Shown: piece by piece, positions 24,670 to 33,323 of the stretch
How the letters are laid out: every line of letters starts with the position of its first letter
Numbering within the stretch: position 1 is the first letter of the stretch
DNA from: an uncultured Burkholderiales bacterium
GTDB taxonomy: Bacteria; Pseudomonadota; Gammaproteobacteria; Burkholderiales; Burkholderiaceae_C
Direction of reading: 5' to 3'
Assembly: GCA_903820745.1 (NCBI GenBank)
Contig: CAIJIT010000167.1
Coordinates: forward strand, 1-41,144
Length of the DNA stretch: 41,144 bases
Made by a program: the position numbers and the translations under genes
Notes under the pieces: generated by a model
What the model saw: the letters and a program-made list of their open reading frames with translations, nothing else
Told to the model about the DNA's origin: nothing
Databases searched by the model: none

Positions 24670-25424
24670 GAGTTGTGCAGTCTTTCAAGCAGGGCGCTGG
24701 CGGGGATGGCCGCCCCTGGTGCGCGCCGCAGCAGGGTCTCGAGCGCATAGTCGAGGCTGACGTCGCCCGCGACCGACAGGTAAGAGCTCGGCGGCGTCAG
24801 GGCGTTGCAGCCGCCGCTGCACTGGGTCTGGCCCGCGCTTGGCGCCAGCGCAGCCCCCGGTGCCGCCGCCTCGGCCAGCGTGAGCACGAAGGTTGGCGCG
24901 GCGGTGACATGGAAGCGGCTGAACGCTTCCGGGTCAATGACCCAGGCCACCGTGCGGGTCTCGATCAGCGCGCTCACTGCGGCCAGCGTCTGGCGCATTG
25001 ATTGCGCCTTGAGTCCGCGCAGCACCAGGGTGGCGCCCGAGCGGGCGGCTTGGTCGACCAAGCGCTGCAAGCTGCCGCGCGGCATGTCCAGGGTGATGAA
25101 GATGCGCAGCGCGCTGCCCGCGTTCGCGGCCGCATTGTTCAACGCTGCACCTTGGCGGGCCAGTGCCGCGATGTCGACGCTGCCCGGCGCCGCAGGGGCG
25201 GCCTGAATGCGGGGGATCTGGGCCCCAGGCTCGGCGGCCAGGCGCTCGAGGCTTGGAAACGGCCGGGCCTTGAGGGCGCGCGCCATGTCGTCCGGGCTTG
25301 GCCAGCGCTCCGGTGATGGTGCTGGGGGCGCAGCGGACGCCGCGGACAGAGGCTGTGCAAGCACGAGGCAAGGGGCGAGAAGGGCGGCGGCGAGCCAGCG
25401 CCGCAGGTCAGTAGGCACCGGCAC
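24666..25424 (-). CDS. trbC: TrbC, F-type pilin assembly protein
   Basis: A 252-residue periplasmic protein with a signal peptide (LAAALLAPCLVLAQPLSAAS). The conserved TrbC core is present: LRIFITLDMPRGSLQRLVDQAARSG, TLVLRGL and VAWVIDPEAFSRFHVTAAPTFVL, then VAGDVSLDYALETLL near the end. In F this protein works with TraW (they occur fused in some plasmids) in pilus assembly. It overlaps traU by 17 bases and traN by 4. Confidence 0.88.
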   Translation of the reverse strand: MPVPTDLRRWLAAALLAPCLVLAQPLSAASAAPPAPSPERWPSPDDMARALKARPFPSLERLAAEPGAQIPRIQAAPAAPGSVDIAALARQGAALNNAAANAGSALRIFITLDMPRGSLQRLVDQAARSGATLVLRGLKAQSMRQTLAAVSALIETRTVAWVIDPEAFSRFHVTAAPTFVLTLAEAAAPGAALAPSAGQTQCSGGCNALTPPSSYLSVAGDVSLDYALETLLRRAPGAAIPASALLERLHNS

Positions 25425-26436
25425 AGCAGTTCCTTTTGCGAAAGATCTGATACGAAAAGTCTTCGCCTTTGATCGGAAAGGCCTTGCCCGCTCCCCAGGT
25501 CAAGGTGGTGCGGCCGTAGGGCTGGCAGCATTGCCCGTTTTCCTGGGCCGTGGCCGCCACCGGGTAAACCATCTGCAGCTTGTAATGGGTCTTGTCCATG
25601 ACCGGCAGCGGGTAATAGCCGCAAAGGCCGGCGCTGCCGGCGCCGTCGAAGGTTGCCAGTTGCCGATGCATCTTTGCAGTCATGCGCTCGGCCAGCAGCA
25701 CCGACGCCTGCACGTCACCGACATGGGCGCTGACATGGCCGGTCATTGGATAGAGGGAGCCCTGGCAACCGGCGCACCAGAAGAGGCTGGCCAGTGGCAT
25801 GCCCGCGCTGGCGGCCACGCAGTCAGCCGCGCAGGCGGCCTTGGCGACCGGGTTGGCGAACAGCACCGCCTCGGGGTTCAGGATCGCGGCCAGCTCATCG
25901 TCGGCCCACAGCGGGTCGATTTCGGTCAGGTAGGCCAGATCGAGCGAGCCTTTTTCCAGGCAGGGGAAGTCGAGCAGCACTTCCATCCAGCTCAGGATCG
26001 GGTTGGCGTACCAGTGCACCTGATAGAAGCTGTTGCGGGTCTGGCTGTCGTGACCTGCCTGCGCTCCACGCGGCACCTCGAGGCCGGGGTCCAGCGTCAG
26101 ACCGCCCAGACCGACCATGCAAAAGGGTGTGCGCGTGACGTCGACCAGACGCACCGGCTCCCAGAAGCCGATCGCCACGCCGATGCGGGGAGGGTTGCTG
26201 CAATAGCAGACCGGCGACGCTGGGTTGCCGATGTCGGGTTGTCCGTTCTGGAGCAGGGCGGCCGAGCCCAGCGTGAGCGGAAACATGCAACTCCAGCAGA
26301 TGTCGGTGACCGGGTTCATGAACTTGCCGTGGCAGGATCCGTCGGCCGCTGCGGGCGCGCACAGGCTGGCCAGAGTCACACCGGTGGCGATGAGCCGGCC
26401 CCAGCGGCGTGCCAGTGCGGAGCTAAAGAAGTTCAT
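25408..26436 (-). CDS. traU: TraU, DNA transfer/pilus protein
   Basis: A 342-residue protein from the ATG at 26436, with a signal peptide (ATGVTLASLCAPAAADG). The mature start SCHGKFMNPVTDICWSCMFP is the classic TraU opening, followed by CYCSNPPRIGVAIGFWEP. About 20 cysteines are spread along the chain, needing DsbC-type help. F TraU is a periplasmic protein needed for DNA transfer more than for pilus formation. The longer upstream frame belongs to traW overlap and is not used. Confidence 0.9.
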   Translation of the reverse strand: MNFFSSALARRWGRLIATGVTLASLCAPAAADGSCHGKFMNPVTDICWSCMFPLTLGSAALLQNGQPDIGNPASPVCYCSNPPRIGVAIGFWEPVRLVDVTRTPFCMVGLGGLTLDPGLEVPRGAQAGHDSQTRNSFYQVHWYANPILSWMEVLLDFPCLEKGSLDLAYLTEIDPLWADDELAAILNPEAVLFANPVAKAACAADCVAASAGMPLASLFWCAGCQGSLYPMTGHVSAHVGDVQASVLLAERMTAKMHRQLATFDGAGSAGLCGYYPLPVMDKTHYKLQMVYPVAATAQENGQCCQPYGRTTLTWGAGKAFPIKGEDFSYQIFRKRNCCAGAY

Positions 26437-27082
26437 CAATGTGCAGTCGGTTGCCGCTTTGCGTGACGAGTGCGGGCACATGGCGGATCCCCAGGCGTCG
26501 GGTGAGCTGGCCCTCCTGGTCGTAGAACACGGCCTGCTTGAGTTGTTTCATCAGATCCAGATAGGAGCCGCCGGTCAGGATCAGTTTCAACGGACGCTGG
26601 TTGAGCAGTTGCCGGGCATGGTCGACTTGCGCGGCATCACGGGCATCAATGAACAGCAGTGGACGCGACAGCGACACGATGTCGAGCGGATTGATGCGCT
26701 GGCCGGGCGCCACGATCACCCGGCCTTGGTCATCGGTGATCGGAAGACTCACCTCGATACTCGGGTCGTACTCGAAGCTGCGTGCCCGGGTGGTCCGGGT
26801 GATGCCGGGCACCGGGGTCGGTTGCTGGACTTCGAGTTGGATGCGGGCCTGGCTTTGGCGCTGCAGGCTCGCCAACCCACCACTGGCTTGTAGTTCGCGC
26901 AGCCTGGCCTGGATCACCTCGATCAGGCTGGGTTCGCTGATGGCGTACAACGGTCCGATGACGCCGAGGTCGGCGGCTTGAGCCGGGCTCAGTGCGCTCA
27001 GCGCCATCAGCGCCCTGATCGCCCATACTGCCCATACTGCGCATAGCGCTCGCAGTGCCGGCATCGCCCGCCTCAGGCTCAT
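26423..27082 (-). CDS. traW: TraW pilus assembly protein
   Basis: About 219 residues from the ATG at 27082, 4 bases after the peptidase stop. The signal peptide is unusually Ala/Trp-rich (LCAVWAVWAIRALMALSA) and is encoded by a partly repetitive stretch (GCCCATACT repeated near 27027). The mature chain matches TraW: ADLGVIGPLYAISEPSLIEVI, the central RPLLFIDARD and a C-terminal domain with LTGGSYLDLM and GIRHVPALV. TraW acts in the periplasm with TrbC. It overlaps traU by 14 bases. Confidence 0.88.
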   Translation of the reverse strand: MSLRRAMPALRALCAVWAVWAIRALMALSALSPAQAADLGVIGPLYAISEPSLIEVIQARLRELQASGGLASLQRQSQARIQLEVQQPTPVPGITRTTRARSFEYDPSIEVSLPITDDQGRVIVAPGQRINPLDIVSLSRPLLFIDARDAAQVDHARQLLNQRPLKLILTGGSYLDLMKQLKQAVFYDQEGQLTRRLGIRHVPALVTQSGNRLHIDELL

Positions 27083-27086
27083 CGGC

Positions 27087-27632
27087 TCAGAACAGCACAT
27101 GGGCGCGTCCGATGATCTGGGATTGCGACACCCAACCCGTGAGGCGGTAGCGTGAATCCAGGCTGTCCGGGTGTGGGGCTCGCAGGTAATAGCGATCTGG
27201 CGGCAGCAGGCCGGTGGGCCCGGCTTCAAGCGGGATGCCTTGGCGGCTGAAGGGCTTGGCGATGCCCATCGAGCGGCCGTTGACAAAGAACTCGGCGTCG
27301 ATCCGGCTGACGGTGTCACCCGGCACGCCGGCGATCTGCTTGACGAAGGTGACGCCGGCCGGGTAGGGGCCGCCACCGGGCCAGTCAAACGCCGCGAAGT
27401 CGCCGCGACCAGGTTGCTCGCCCCGATGGATCAAAAACAGGTGCGCGGGCAGGCTGTCGGTGACATTCAGACCGAGCCTGAAGTTCGCATCGAACCAGCG
27501 CAGGGCCAGCGCTGCGAGCAAGTAGACGATGCCCCAGCGTTTGAGGTGGCGCAGAATCCTGTGGCGCAGGGGCGCGTGCTCAAAGCGGGTAAACAACATC
27601 GGGGCGGACCAGCCTGCATGGCGCTTGATCAT
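27087..27632 (-). CDS. S26-family signal peptidase (TraF/TrhF-type)
   Basis: A 181-residue inner-membrane peptidase from the ATG at 27632, which overlaps the trbI-like stop (ATGA). One membrane segment (WGIVYLLAALALRWF) is followed by the serine motif region N-V-T-D-S-L-P-A-H-L-F, with the Ser as probable nucleophile. Then comes the lysine region FVKQIAGVPGD and a C-terminal VSQSQIIGRAHVLF. Such enzymes, found in R27- and SXT-like systems, process or cyclise the pilin. The substrate here is probably the TraA pilin. Confidence 0.85.
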   Translation of the reverse strand: MIKRHAGWSAPMLFTRFEHAPLRHRILRHLKRWGIVYLLAALALRWFDANFRLGLNVTDSLPAHLFLIHRGEQPGRGDFAAFDWPGGGPYPAGVTFVKQIAGVPGDTVSRIDAEFFVNGRSMGIAKPFSRQGIPLEAGPTGLLPPDRYYLRAPHPDSLDSRYRLTGWVSQSQIIGRAHVLF

Positions 27633-27994
27633 GGTCGAAGCCCCAGACGCTGGCGCAGTTGGGGTGTCAGATCGGGCAGCTGCGCGCTGCTGCCGAGCAT
27701 CGCGCCGCGTGTCAGCACCAGGCAGCCGCATTCTTCAGGGAGTGTGTCGATCATCCGGCTGAGCACCCCCCCGAAAGCCGCTGCGCGCTGGATGGCCGCG
27801 GCGCGTTCGAGGTCGCTGCTGTCGCGCCTGACCAGCGCTGCAGCCACCTGGCTTTCTTCAAGCCGGTAGAGCTCGGCGATGTCCAGTGTCGCGAACCTGG
27901 CCGGGCGCGGCCACCAGGCCCAGACGCCGCCGATCATCAGCAGACTGAGCAAGGCGTTGAGGCCGATCAGCCGCGCCGCATCGCGCCGGGTCAT
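27629..27994 (-). CDS. trbI: TrbI-like inner membrane protein
   Basis: A 121-residue protein with one N-terminal transmembrane helix (LNALLSLLMIGGVWAWW) and a periplasmic part. The part ending (CLVLTRGAMLGSSAQLPDLT) resembles the AVI-G-DIT ending of F-type TrbI, which affects pilus retraction. The position between traC and the peptidase also fits TrbI. It overlaps the neighbours by 4 bases on both sides. Sequence similarity is weak, so position carries much of the call. Confidence 0.65.
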   Translation of the reverse strand: MTRRDAARLIGLNALLSLLMIGGVWAWWPRPARFATLDIAELYRLEESQVAAALVRRDSSDLERAAAIQRAAAFGGVLSRMIDTLPEECGCLVLTRGAMLGSSAQLPDLTPQLRQRLGLRP

Positions 27995-30555
27995 GCGAGT
28001 CCCCGGTCGCGCAGAACGGCGTCGATCGCCTGCGCCACGCTCATGCCGGTGGCTCGCCAGGCGTTGATGGCGCTGAAGTCCTCGGCGCGACTGCTGAAGA
28101 GCAGCAGGCTGCAGGGGTCGACGATCAGGCGCCCGATGCCGTTGCCGGCGGGCGAATGAATGAAGACCTCGGAGAAGGCGCCATGCTCGGTGCGCAGCGA
28201 CTGCAGCAGGCGCTTCATCGCGTCATCCATGGTGAGTTGGCCGAGTTTGTCCATCATCTCAATGGACTCGGGTTTCTGGCGCAGCAGAAACATCCAGTCG
28301 GAATTGTCGAGTGCCGCCTTGGCCGCCGGATTGCGGTAGTAGTCGTCCACGCCTTGAGTGGCCGACATGAAAGCGCCCTTGTACTTGCGGGCACGGCGGT
28401 AGCCCGCTTCGATGAATTCGGCCGTGGCGCCACCCGACAGCAGGTCCCAGGCCTCGTCGATGATGACGATCTTCTTGCGGTCGCGCGAGAAGTACATCTC
28501 GCGGGTGATGCGATACATCACGATCAGCAGCACCACCGTTTGCAGGTCCTTCTTGGCCTTGAGCTCTTCGAGCTCGAGCACGATGAAGTCACTGCTGAAG
28601 TCGATGCTGGCGTGCGAATCGAAGTACTTGCCGTAGGTGCCGTCGCGCGTGTACGGGTGCAGCATCGCGGCCAGGTCCTTGAGGCGCCGGTCGCCTTGGG
28701 CAGCCGTGTTGTCGCCGACCTCGTCAAGCGCGCCGGTCGCCAGCAGATCGTGAATGTCGGTGATGGTCATCTCGCGGCCTCTGGCTTTCCAGACCTTCTT
28801 GATCGCCGCACCCAGCGTTGAGTATTGAAATCCTTCCAGTGCTTCGCGCGGCGAGACCATCTGTGCGAGCAGGGGCTGTAGCAACTCCATGTCCTCGTCG
28901 ATGTCGTCGACGAAGGTGAAGGGGTTCAGCGATAGACCGGCGTTTTCTGTGAACTCGATGAAGCTGCCGCCGAAGTTGCGACAGGCTTTTTCGTAGGAGC
29001 GCCCGACGTCGATGATCCAGACGCGCGCGCCGGTGCCCAGGTACGAGACGGCGATCTCGTTGAGCAGCAGCGACTTGCCCGAACCCGACGTTCCGGCGAT
29101 CGCGACGTTGTAATTGCCGGCCGGGTTGTCATAGACATCAAGCTGCATCAGCTGGCCGCGGCGCCCTCCCAGGAGCAGCACCGGCGTGCCGGTGCCTTGC
29201 CACTCGGCAACCAGCGGCGCCAGATGCACTGCATTGGCCGAGGTCTTGGTGCTGCAGCGCTTCATGCGAGTCAGGTCCGCATGAAAGGGCGTCGACAGCG
29301 TCATGGGCAGCGCGCCGATCAGGCCCTGGCTCATCATCATCGTGTCGCGCGAGAGCTCGAAGCCGCGCGCACGGAAGATCGAGCGTGCGGCCTGTTCGGC
29401 GCGCGCCATCTCGCGCGGCGGCGCGAACAAGACCAACTGGTGATGCAGGTCGACGAGTTGCTGTCCATCGTCCATGGCTTTGAGCACGATGTCCCAATCG
29501 GCCTTGCGTTCTTGCATGTCCGGCAGGAAACGTGCCATATAGCTGCTGGCGTTGGTGGTGGCTCGCGCCGACTTCAGGTAGGCCCAGTTGCGCGTGGCTT
29601 CGGCATCGAGCACATGGACGCCCAGCGTGAGCATGAAAGGGCAGGAATATTGCAGCGTGGCCTGGTAGAGGTCGCCGATCAGGCTGCCCATGCTCCAGAG
29701 CGCAAAGCGGGGCGGAAACGAGCGCACCGACAGCAGCCGCAGCTCACTGGGCTCGCCCTGCGCGGGGTTGTCCAGTCCGATGCAGGTCTGCTGGATCGTC
29801 AAGCGCGTCGAGCGGTCAATCACTTGATGGCGCAGTTCCCGGCCCGGGTCATAGCTCAGGGGCAGGCCGTCGCCGGACTGCCGGTGCGGATCGAGCAGGG
29901 CTGACACCCAGTTGATCAACTCGGCGGCGGTCCACAAGCGCGAGGGAAATCCTGCCGCGTGCAGCGTGGCACGGTGCCCGTCGCGCAGCAGAGTCAGCTC
30001 GTCGATGCGGTTGAGGTCGTCCGGGTTACCTGGCAGGCTCACGCTGATGATCAGCCGGAAATTGCGCAGCAGATAGCTCTGGTTGGGCAACAGGGAAGTT
30101 CGTGCGCCCGCCAGGTAATGACCGACCCGGCGCCGCGCCATGGTGCGGTGGAGGTTGGCGTGCCGGCCCGGTCGGCCCAGGCCGTCGAACTCGGGCCGGA
30201 TCTGGTCAGGCAGTCTCAGGTCGGCGTAGCCGCCGAGCGTGCTCCGGATGTCCGGGCTAGCGAGCAGATGGAACTGGATGCCGGTACCTGCGGGTGACGC
30301 TGCGTAGAGCGCCGTGAGCACCCTGGCCATGTCCTCGTCGGCGCCGGACTGCGGGCGTAGTTCCAGGCAAAACCCCAGCGCATCCCGGTTGATGAAAATC
30401 TGCCTCTCCTCCAGATAGGCCAGGTAGGGCAACCATTGAGAAAACCGGGCGCTGTCGTTGGGTGCCGGCATCCGCTCGGCGCTCGACGGCAGCACAGGCC
30501 CGGCCCCGAAGTTCGAAAGCGCCGATTCAAGGTCATTGATCAGTTGTCGCAGCAT
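27991..30555 (-). CDS. traC: TraC, F-type T4SS ATPase (VirB4 family)
   Basis: An 854-residue cytoplasmic/inner-membrane ATPase that powers pilus assembly. The N-terminal half is the TraC_F domain (FSQWLPYLAYLEERQIF near residue 40). Walker A is GTSGSGKS (about 488-495) and Walker B is IVIIDEAWDL (about 697-706), followed by MSATQGVDDYY and RQKPESIEMM. The length matches F TraC (875). The start lies 2 bases after the traV stop. Confidence 0.93.
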   Translation of the reverse strand: MLRQLINDLESALSNFGAGPVLPSSAERMPAPNDSARFSQWLPYLAYLEERQIFINRDALGFCLELRPQSGADEDMARVLTALYAASPAGTGIQFHLLASPDIRSTLGGYADLRLPDQIRPEFDGLGRPGRHANLHRTMARRRVGHYLAGARTSLLPNQSYLLRNFRLIISVSLPGNPDDLNRIDELTLLRDGHRATLHAAGFPSRLWTAAELINWVSALLDPHRQSGDGLPLSYDPGRELRHQVIDRSTRLTIQQTCIGLDNPAQGEPSELRLLSVRSFPPRFALWSMGSLIGDLYQATLQYSCPFMLTLGVHVLDAEATRNWAYLKSARATTNASSYMARFLPDMQERKADWDIVLKAMDDGQQLVDLHHQLVLFAPPREMARAEQAARSIFRARGFELSRDTMMMSQGLIGALPMTLSTPFHADLTRMKRCSTKTSANAVHLAPLVAEWQGTGTPVLLLGGRRGQLMQLDVYDNPAGNYNVAIAGTSGSGKSLLLNEIAVSYLGTGARVWIIDVGRSYEKACRNFGGSFIEFTENAGLSLNPFTFVDDIDEDMELLQPLLAQMVSPREALEGFQYSTLGAAIKKVWKARGREMTITDIHDLLATGALDEVGDNTAAQGDRRLKDLAAMLHPYTRDGTYGKYFDSHASIDFSSDFIVLELEELKAKKDLQTVVLLIVMYRITREMYFSRDRKKIVIIDEAWDLLSGGATAEFIEAGYRRARKYKGAFMSATQGVDDYYRNPAAKAALDNSDWMFLLRQKPESIEMMDKLGQLTMDDAMKRLLQSLRTEHGAFSEVFIHSPAGNGIGRLIVDPCSLLLFSSRAEDFSAINAWRATGMSVAQAIDAVLRDRGLA

Positions 30556-30557
30556 GC

Positions 30558-31181
30558 TCAGGACTCGGTGGGAGCAAGTTCAGTGGCCGGTCTGGCCTCG
30601 GGGGCCGGCGCGGCGAAAGGTGCGTTCAGTGGCAGCGATGGCGTCACGAATGACGACGCCGACGGCTGCACGGAGGGTTGCACCAAGGGCGGCGTGGCAA
30701 AGTCCCGCGGGGCACGCGGCGCCGGGCGAACCCGGTCAATCAGCCAATGCCCGGTGTCGACCACGACATGGACAAAAGACGCCTCGTGCAGGTCGCCGTC
30801 CGCGTCTTCCCAAGGCGCGATCCACAAGCGCAGGACGCGCGCAGATGAACGCAGCGGCGCGGCAATGGACGCGCTGGCGCGGGCTGTCCTGAGACCGCTT
30901 GCTGCAGCGACAGTTTGTCCGGTCAGGGCCGGGTCTGTCTTGCGCGTCGGCGCGTCCGGCAGACCTTGCGGGGGCAGGCTTGCCGCGGCAAGGCTGGCGG
31001 CAAGAAATGAATCCGCATTGGCATAGACGCCCGAGACGGAGCTGCACTGCGCGCCGATGGGCGCTTTGCAGGCATAGCCATCCGGGCTGCCAAGGCCGGA
31101 CAGCGACGAGGCGCAGCCGCCCAGGACGAGCAGGGTCGTGAAAGTCAGGCTTGGCGGGATCGACCGAGCCGTCTGTTTCAT
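30558..31181 (-). CDS. traV: TraV outer-membrane lipoprotein
   Basis: A 207-residue lipoprotein with a type II signal peptide and lipobox L-G-G-C at about residue 23. The following SSLSGLGSPDGYACKAPIG is the TraV core. A later conserved stretch reads VLRLWIAPWEDADGDLHEASFVHVVV, and the C-terminus is Pro-rich. TraV, TraK and TraB form the outer-membrane core channel. The ATG overlaps the stop of the DsbC-like gene. Confidence 0.88.
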   Translation of the reverse strand: MKQTARSIPPSLTFTTLLVLGGCASSLSGLGSPDGYACKAPIGAQCSSVSGVYANADSFLAASLAAASLPPQGLPDAPTRKTDPALTGQTVAAASGLRTARASASIAAPLRSSARVLRLWIAPWEDADGDLHEASFVHVVVDTGHWLIDRVRPAPRAPRDFATPPLVQPSVQPSASSFVTPSLPLNAPFAAPAPEARPATELAPTES

Positions 31182-31996
31182 CGCGCAGTGCCCTCGGCGC
31201 TGACCGGCGCAGGGGCGGCCGACCGTGCCAGCCAGGCCTCGACTTGCTCTTTGCTTGCCGCGCCCGGCAGCATCCTGCCGTCTGCAGCAATCAGCGTGGG
31301 TGTGCCGTTGATGCCCAGTCGCTCACCCAGCGCCACGTTGCGATCCACCGGATGCGGGCAAGCCGCCGGTGTGACTTCTTCGCCGCGCCACATCAAGGCA
31401 TGCCAGGCAGCGCTGGGGTTCTTGGCGCACCACAGCGAGACCGCCTTGGCATGGGCTTGCGGGTGCAAGGACACCAGCGGCATCAAGAAGGTGTAGAGCG
31501 TCACGTCGCTCAATTCCCTGAGGTCCGCTTCGAGCTTGCGGCAATAAGGGCAGTCCGGGTCGCTGAAAATCGCCAGCACCCGGCCCCCCGTGCCGCGCAC
31601 CTCCTTGATCGCATCGGCCAGGGGCAGAGCGTCGAAGTCGATGCGTGCAAGTCCATCCTTGCGTTCGGCGCTGAGGTCGCGCTGAGACTTCATGTCGTAC
31701 AGGTGACCGAACAGGAAGTACTGGCCGCTCGGGTCCACATAGGCCAGATTGGCACCCATCACCACTTCGAAGACCCCGGGCCAGGCGGTCGTGTTGATGG
31801 CCCCGAAATGGGTGGACGGGTATTGCGTGCTCAGGCGCTGTCCGATCGCCCGGGTGGCGGCTTGCTGGTCGGTATCGGTCGTCGTCGCCGCGGCGCAGGG
31901 CAGCGCTGCGGCCAACCATGCCGCCAGAGCGGCTGCCACGATGGGAGCGTGCCGGGCGCTGTGCTCGGCCCGCAGGCGGGGTTTATTCATCGTCAT
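31178..31996 (-). CDS. dsbC: DsbC-like disulphide isomerase
   Basis: About 270 residues with a signal peptide (AALAAWLAAALPCAAA), an N-terminal dimerisation domain and a thioredoxin fold with the active site C-P-Y-C in FSDPDCPYCRKLEADL. The cis-proline region is NGTPTLIAADG. Transfer-operon DsbC proteins reshuffle disulphides in Cys-rich pilus proteins such as TraN, TraU and TraH. GGAG lies 8 bases before the first ATG (31996); the ATG at 31990 is an alternative. It overlaps traB and traV. Confidence 0.9.
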   Translation of the reverse strand: MTMNKPRLRAEHSARHAPIVAAALAAWLAAALPCAAATTTDTDQQAATRAIGQRLSTQYPSTHFGAINTTAWPGVFEVVMGANLAYVDPSGQYFLFGHLYDMKSQRDLSAERKDGLARIDFDALPLADAIKEVRGTGGRVLAIFSDPDCPYCRKLEADLRELSDVTLYTFLMPLVSLHPQAHAKAVSLWCAKNPSAAWHALMWRGEEVTPAACPHPVDRNVALGERLGINGTPTLIAADGRMLPGAASKEQVEAWLARSAAPAPVSAEGTAR

Positions 31997-33323
31997 CTTC
32001 GGATCTCCTCAAGGGGTTGGCGCGTGCTGCGAGTTGTGGGTAGGTCTGCGGGTCCGACGCGGCCGCGTCCAGCGATCCCTGCAAGGCGATGCCCTGAGTG
32101 AGCACCACATCGACGCTGCGCCCAGCGTCGATCTCGATCACTGGGAAGACTTTTTCTGCCAGGGTGATGTAGTACTGGGCCAGGCGGTCGAGGGCCTTGC
32201 CCACACCGTTGCCCAGCCCCGCTTGGAGTTGTTTGCCGGGCTCCACGGTGCTGGTGCTGCCCAGGGGCGAGATCGACGTCATGGTCGAGCTCTGCGTGAA
32301 GGCCTGGCCGATGCCGCTCGCCACACCGGCCAGCAAGGCGTTGGCGAGGATCTGCCCCTGCTTGGAGACCAGTCGGCCGCGCATGCCCGCCTTGCCGTCC
32401 TCTCCTGCCACATAGCCCTTGATCGGTACATCAATGGCCATGCCGTTGCGCGTGACGCAGGACAGCGACTCGGTACGGATATAGGCCCGCTCGGAGCTGA
32501 CGTCGCCGTAACCCGCGCCGACGACGAAGCATTCCTTGACATTGGCACGAAACTGATTGGGCAACACCGAGTTGTCCATCAGTCGCAGCAGCACCGGTTG
32601 CGGGTTGTGCTGGGCCTGCCCGCCTGTGGGTGCATCAAGGCCGCCGAGCAGCAGCGCCCGGGTGAAGGCGCCGCTGGGGAGGTAGCGGCGGGTGTCCCGC
32701 GGCAGGCCGGTCTTGGCTGCCATTTCGGCATTTGTTTTGCCGGTTGCACTCGGCAGCGGATCGGCCAGCGTGATGCTGACGATGCCCGCAGGCGCGCCCG
32801 GCATCGGCCCGTTCGGTGCCGGCATAAAGTTCGGGTTCGGGTTCGGGTTCGGGTTAAGGGGTCGGTTGGCCTGGGGCAACGGTGGCCAGAGCATCCGCTG
32901 CGGTGCGCCGTTGGGCGCACCGTCGGGCGCATCGGGCCCAAAACTCGGCCGCTGGGCTGGTGCCGCGATCGGTGGTGGCGGCAGAGCGGTCAGGCCGTTG
33001 GCTTCGAGCTTGTGCAGTCGCTCAAGCATCTCGCGGCTCTGGCCTTGCATCTCCTTATCGCGCTGCGCGAGGTCGCGTGACGCGATCTCGATGGCGTGAA
33101 GCTGGGCATCGGCCTGTCCGCGCCAGGCGTCGCGCGGGTCGACCTGGGCGCCGGGGGAAATGATGTTGGTCGACTTCGGTTTGGCCGGGGCGGCGTCACC
33201 CGGCCGGGTGCCCGTGAGCGACACCGAGATCACCGTGCCGGCGACGATCAATGCGCCGACCCCTGCCAGCAGCAGGTACTGGCGGTGCTTGACGGTCAGG
33301 GGATTTCGGGCCGGCTCACTCAT
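31983..33323 (-). CDS. traB: TraB, inner-membrane scaffold of the T4SS core (VirB10-like)
   Basis: A 446-residue protein: short cytoplasmic N-terminus, one transmembrane helix (YLLLAGVGALIVAGTVISVSL), then a coiled-coil stretch (SRDLAQRDKEMQGQSREMLE) and a Pro/Asn-rich linker with a PN dipeptide repeat. The C-terminal TrbI/VirB10-like beta domain (about 240-446) contains NSVLPNQFRANVKECFVVGAGYGDVSSERAYIR and VKGYVAGEDGKAGMRG-like text. It bridges the two membranes. It overlaps traK by 8 bases and dsbC at the other end. Confidence 0.9.
   Translation of the reverse strand: MSEPARNPLTVKHRQYLLLAGVGALIVAGTVISVSLTGTRPGDAAPAKPKSTNIISPGAQVDPRDAWRGQADAQLHAIEIASRDLAQRDKEMQGQSREMLERLHKLEANGLTALPPPPIAAPAQRPSFGPDAPDGAPNGAPQRMLWPPLPQANRPLNPNPNPNPNFMPAPNGPMPGAPAGIVSITLADPLPSATGKTNAEMAAKTGLPRDTRRYLPSGAFTRALLLGGLDAPTGGQAQHNPQPVLLRLMDNSVLPNQFRANVKECFVVGAGYGDVSSERAYIRTESLSCVTRNGMAIDVPIKGYVAGEDGKAGMRGRLVSKQGQILANALLAGVASGIGQAFTQSSTMTSISPLGSTSTVEPGKQLQAGLGNGVGKALDRLAQYYITLAEKVFPVIEIDAGRSVDVVLTQGIALQGSLDAAASDPQTYPQLAARANPLRRSEDDDE
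32829..32855 (+). repeat. Hexanucleotide tandem repeat inside traB
   Basis: Four and a half copies of GTTCGG (plus strand), encoding the Pro-Asn dipeptide repeat of the TraB linker on the minus strand. Gain or loss of a unit would alter linker length by two residues without a frameshift. Confidence 0.8.
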
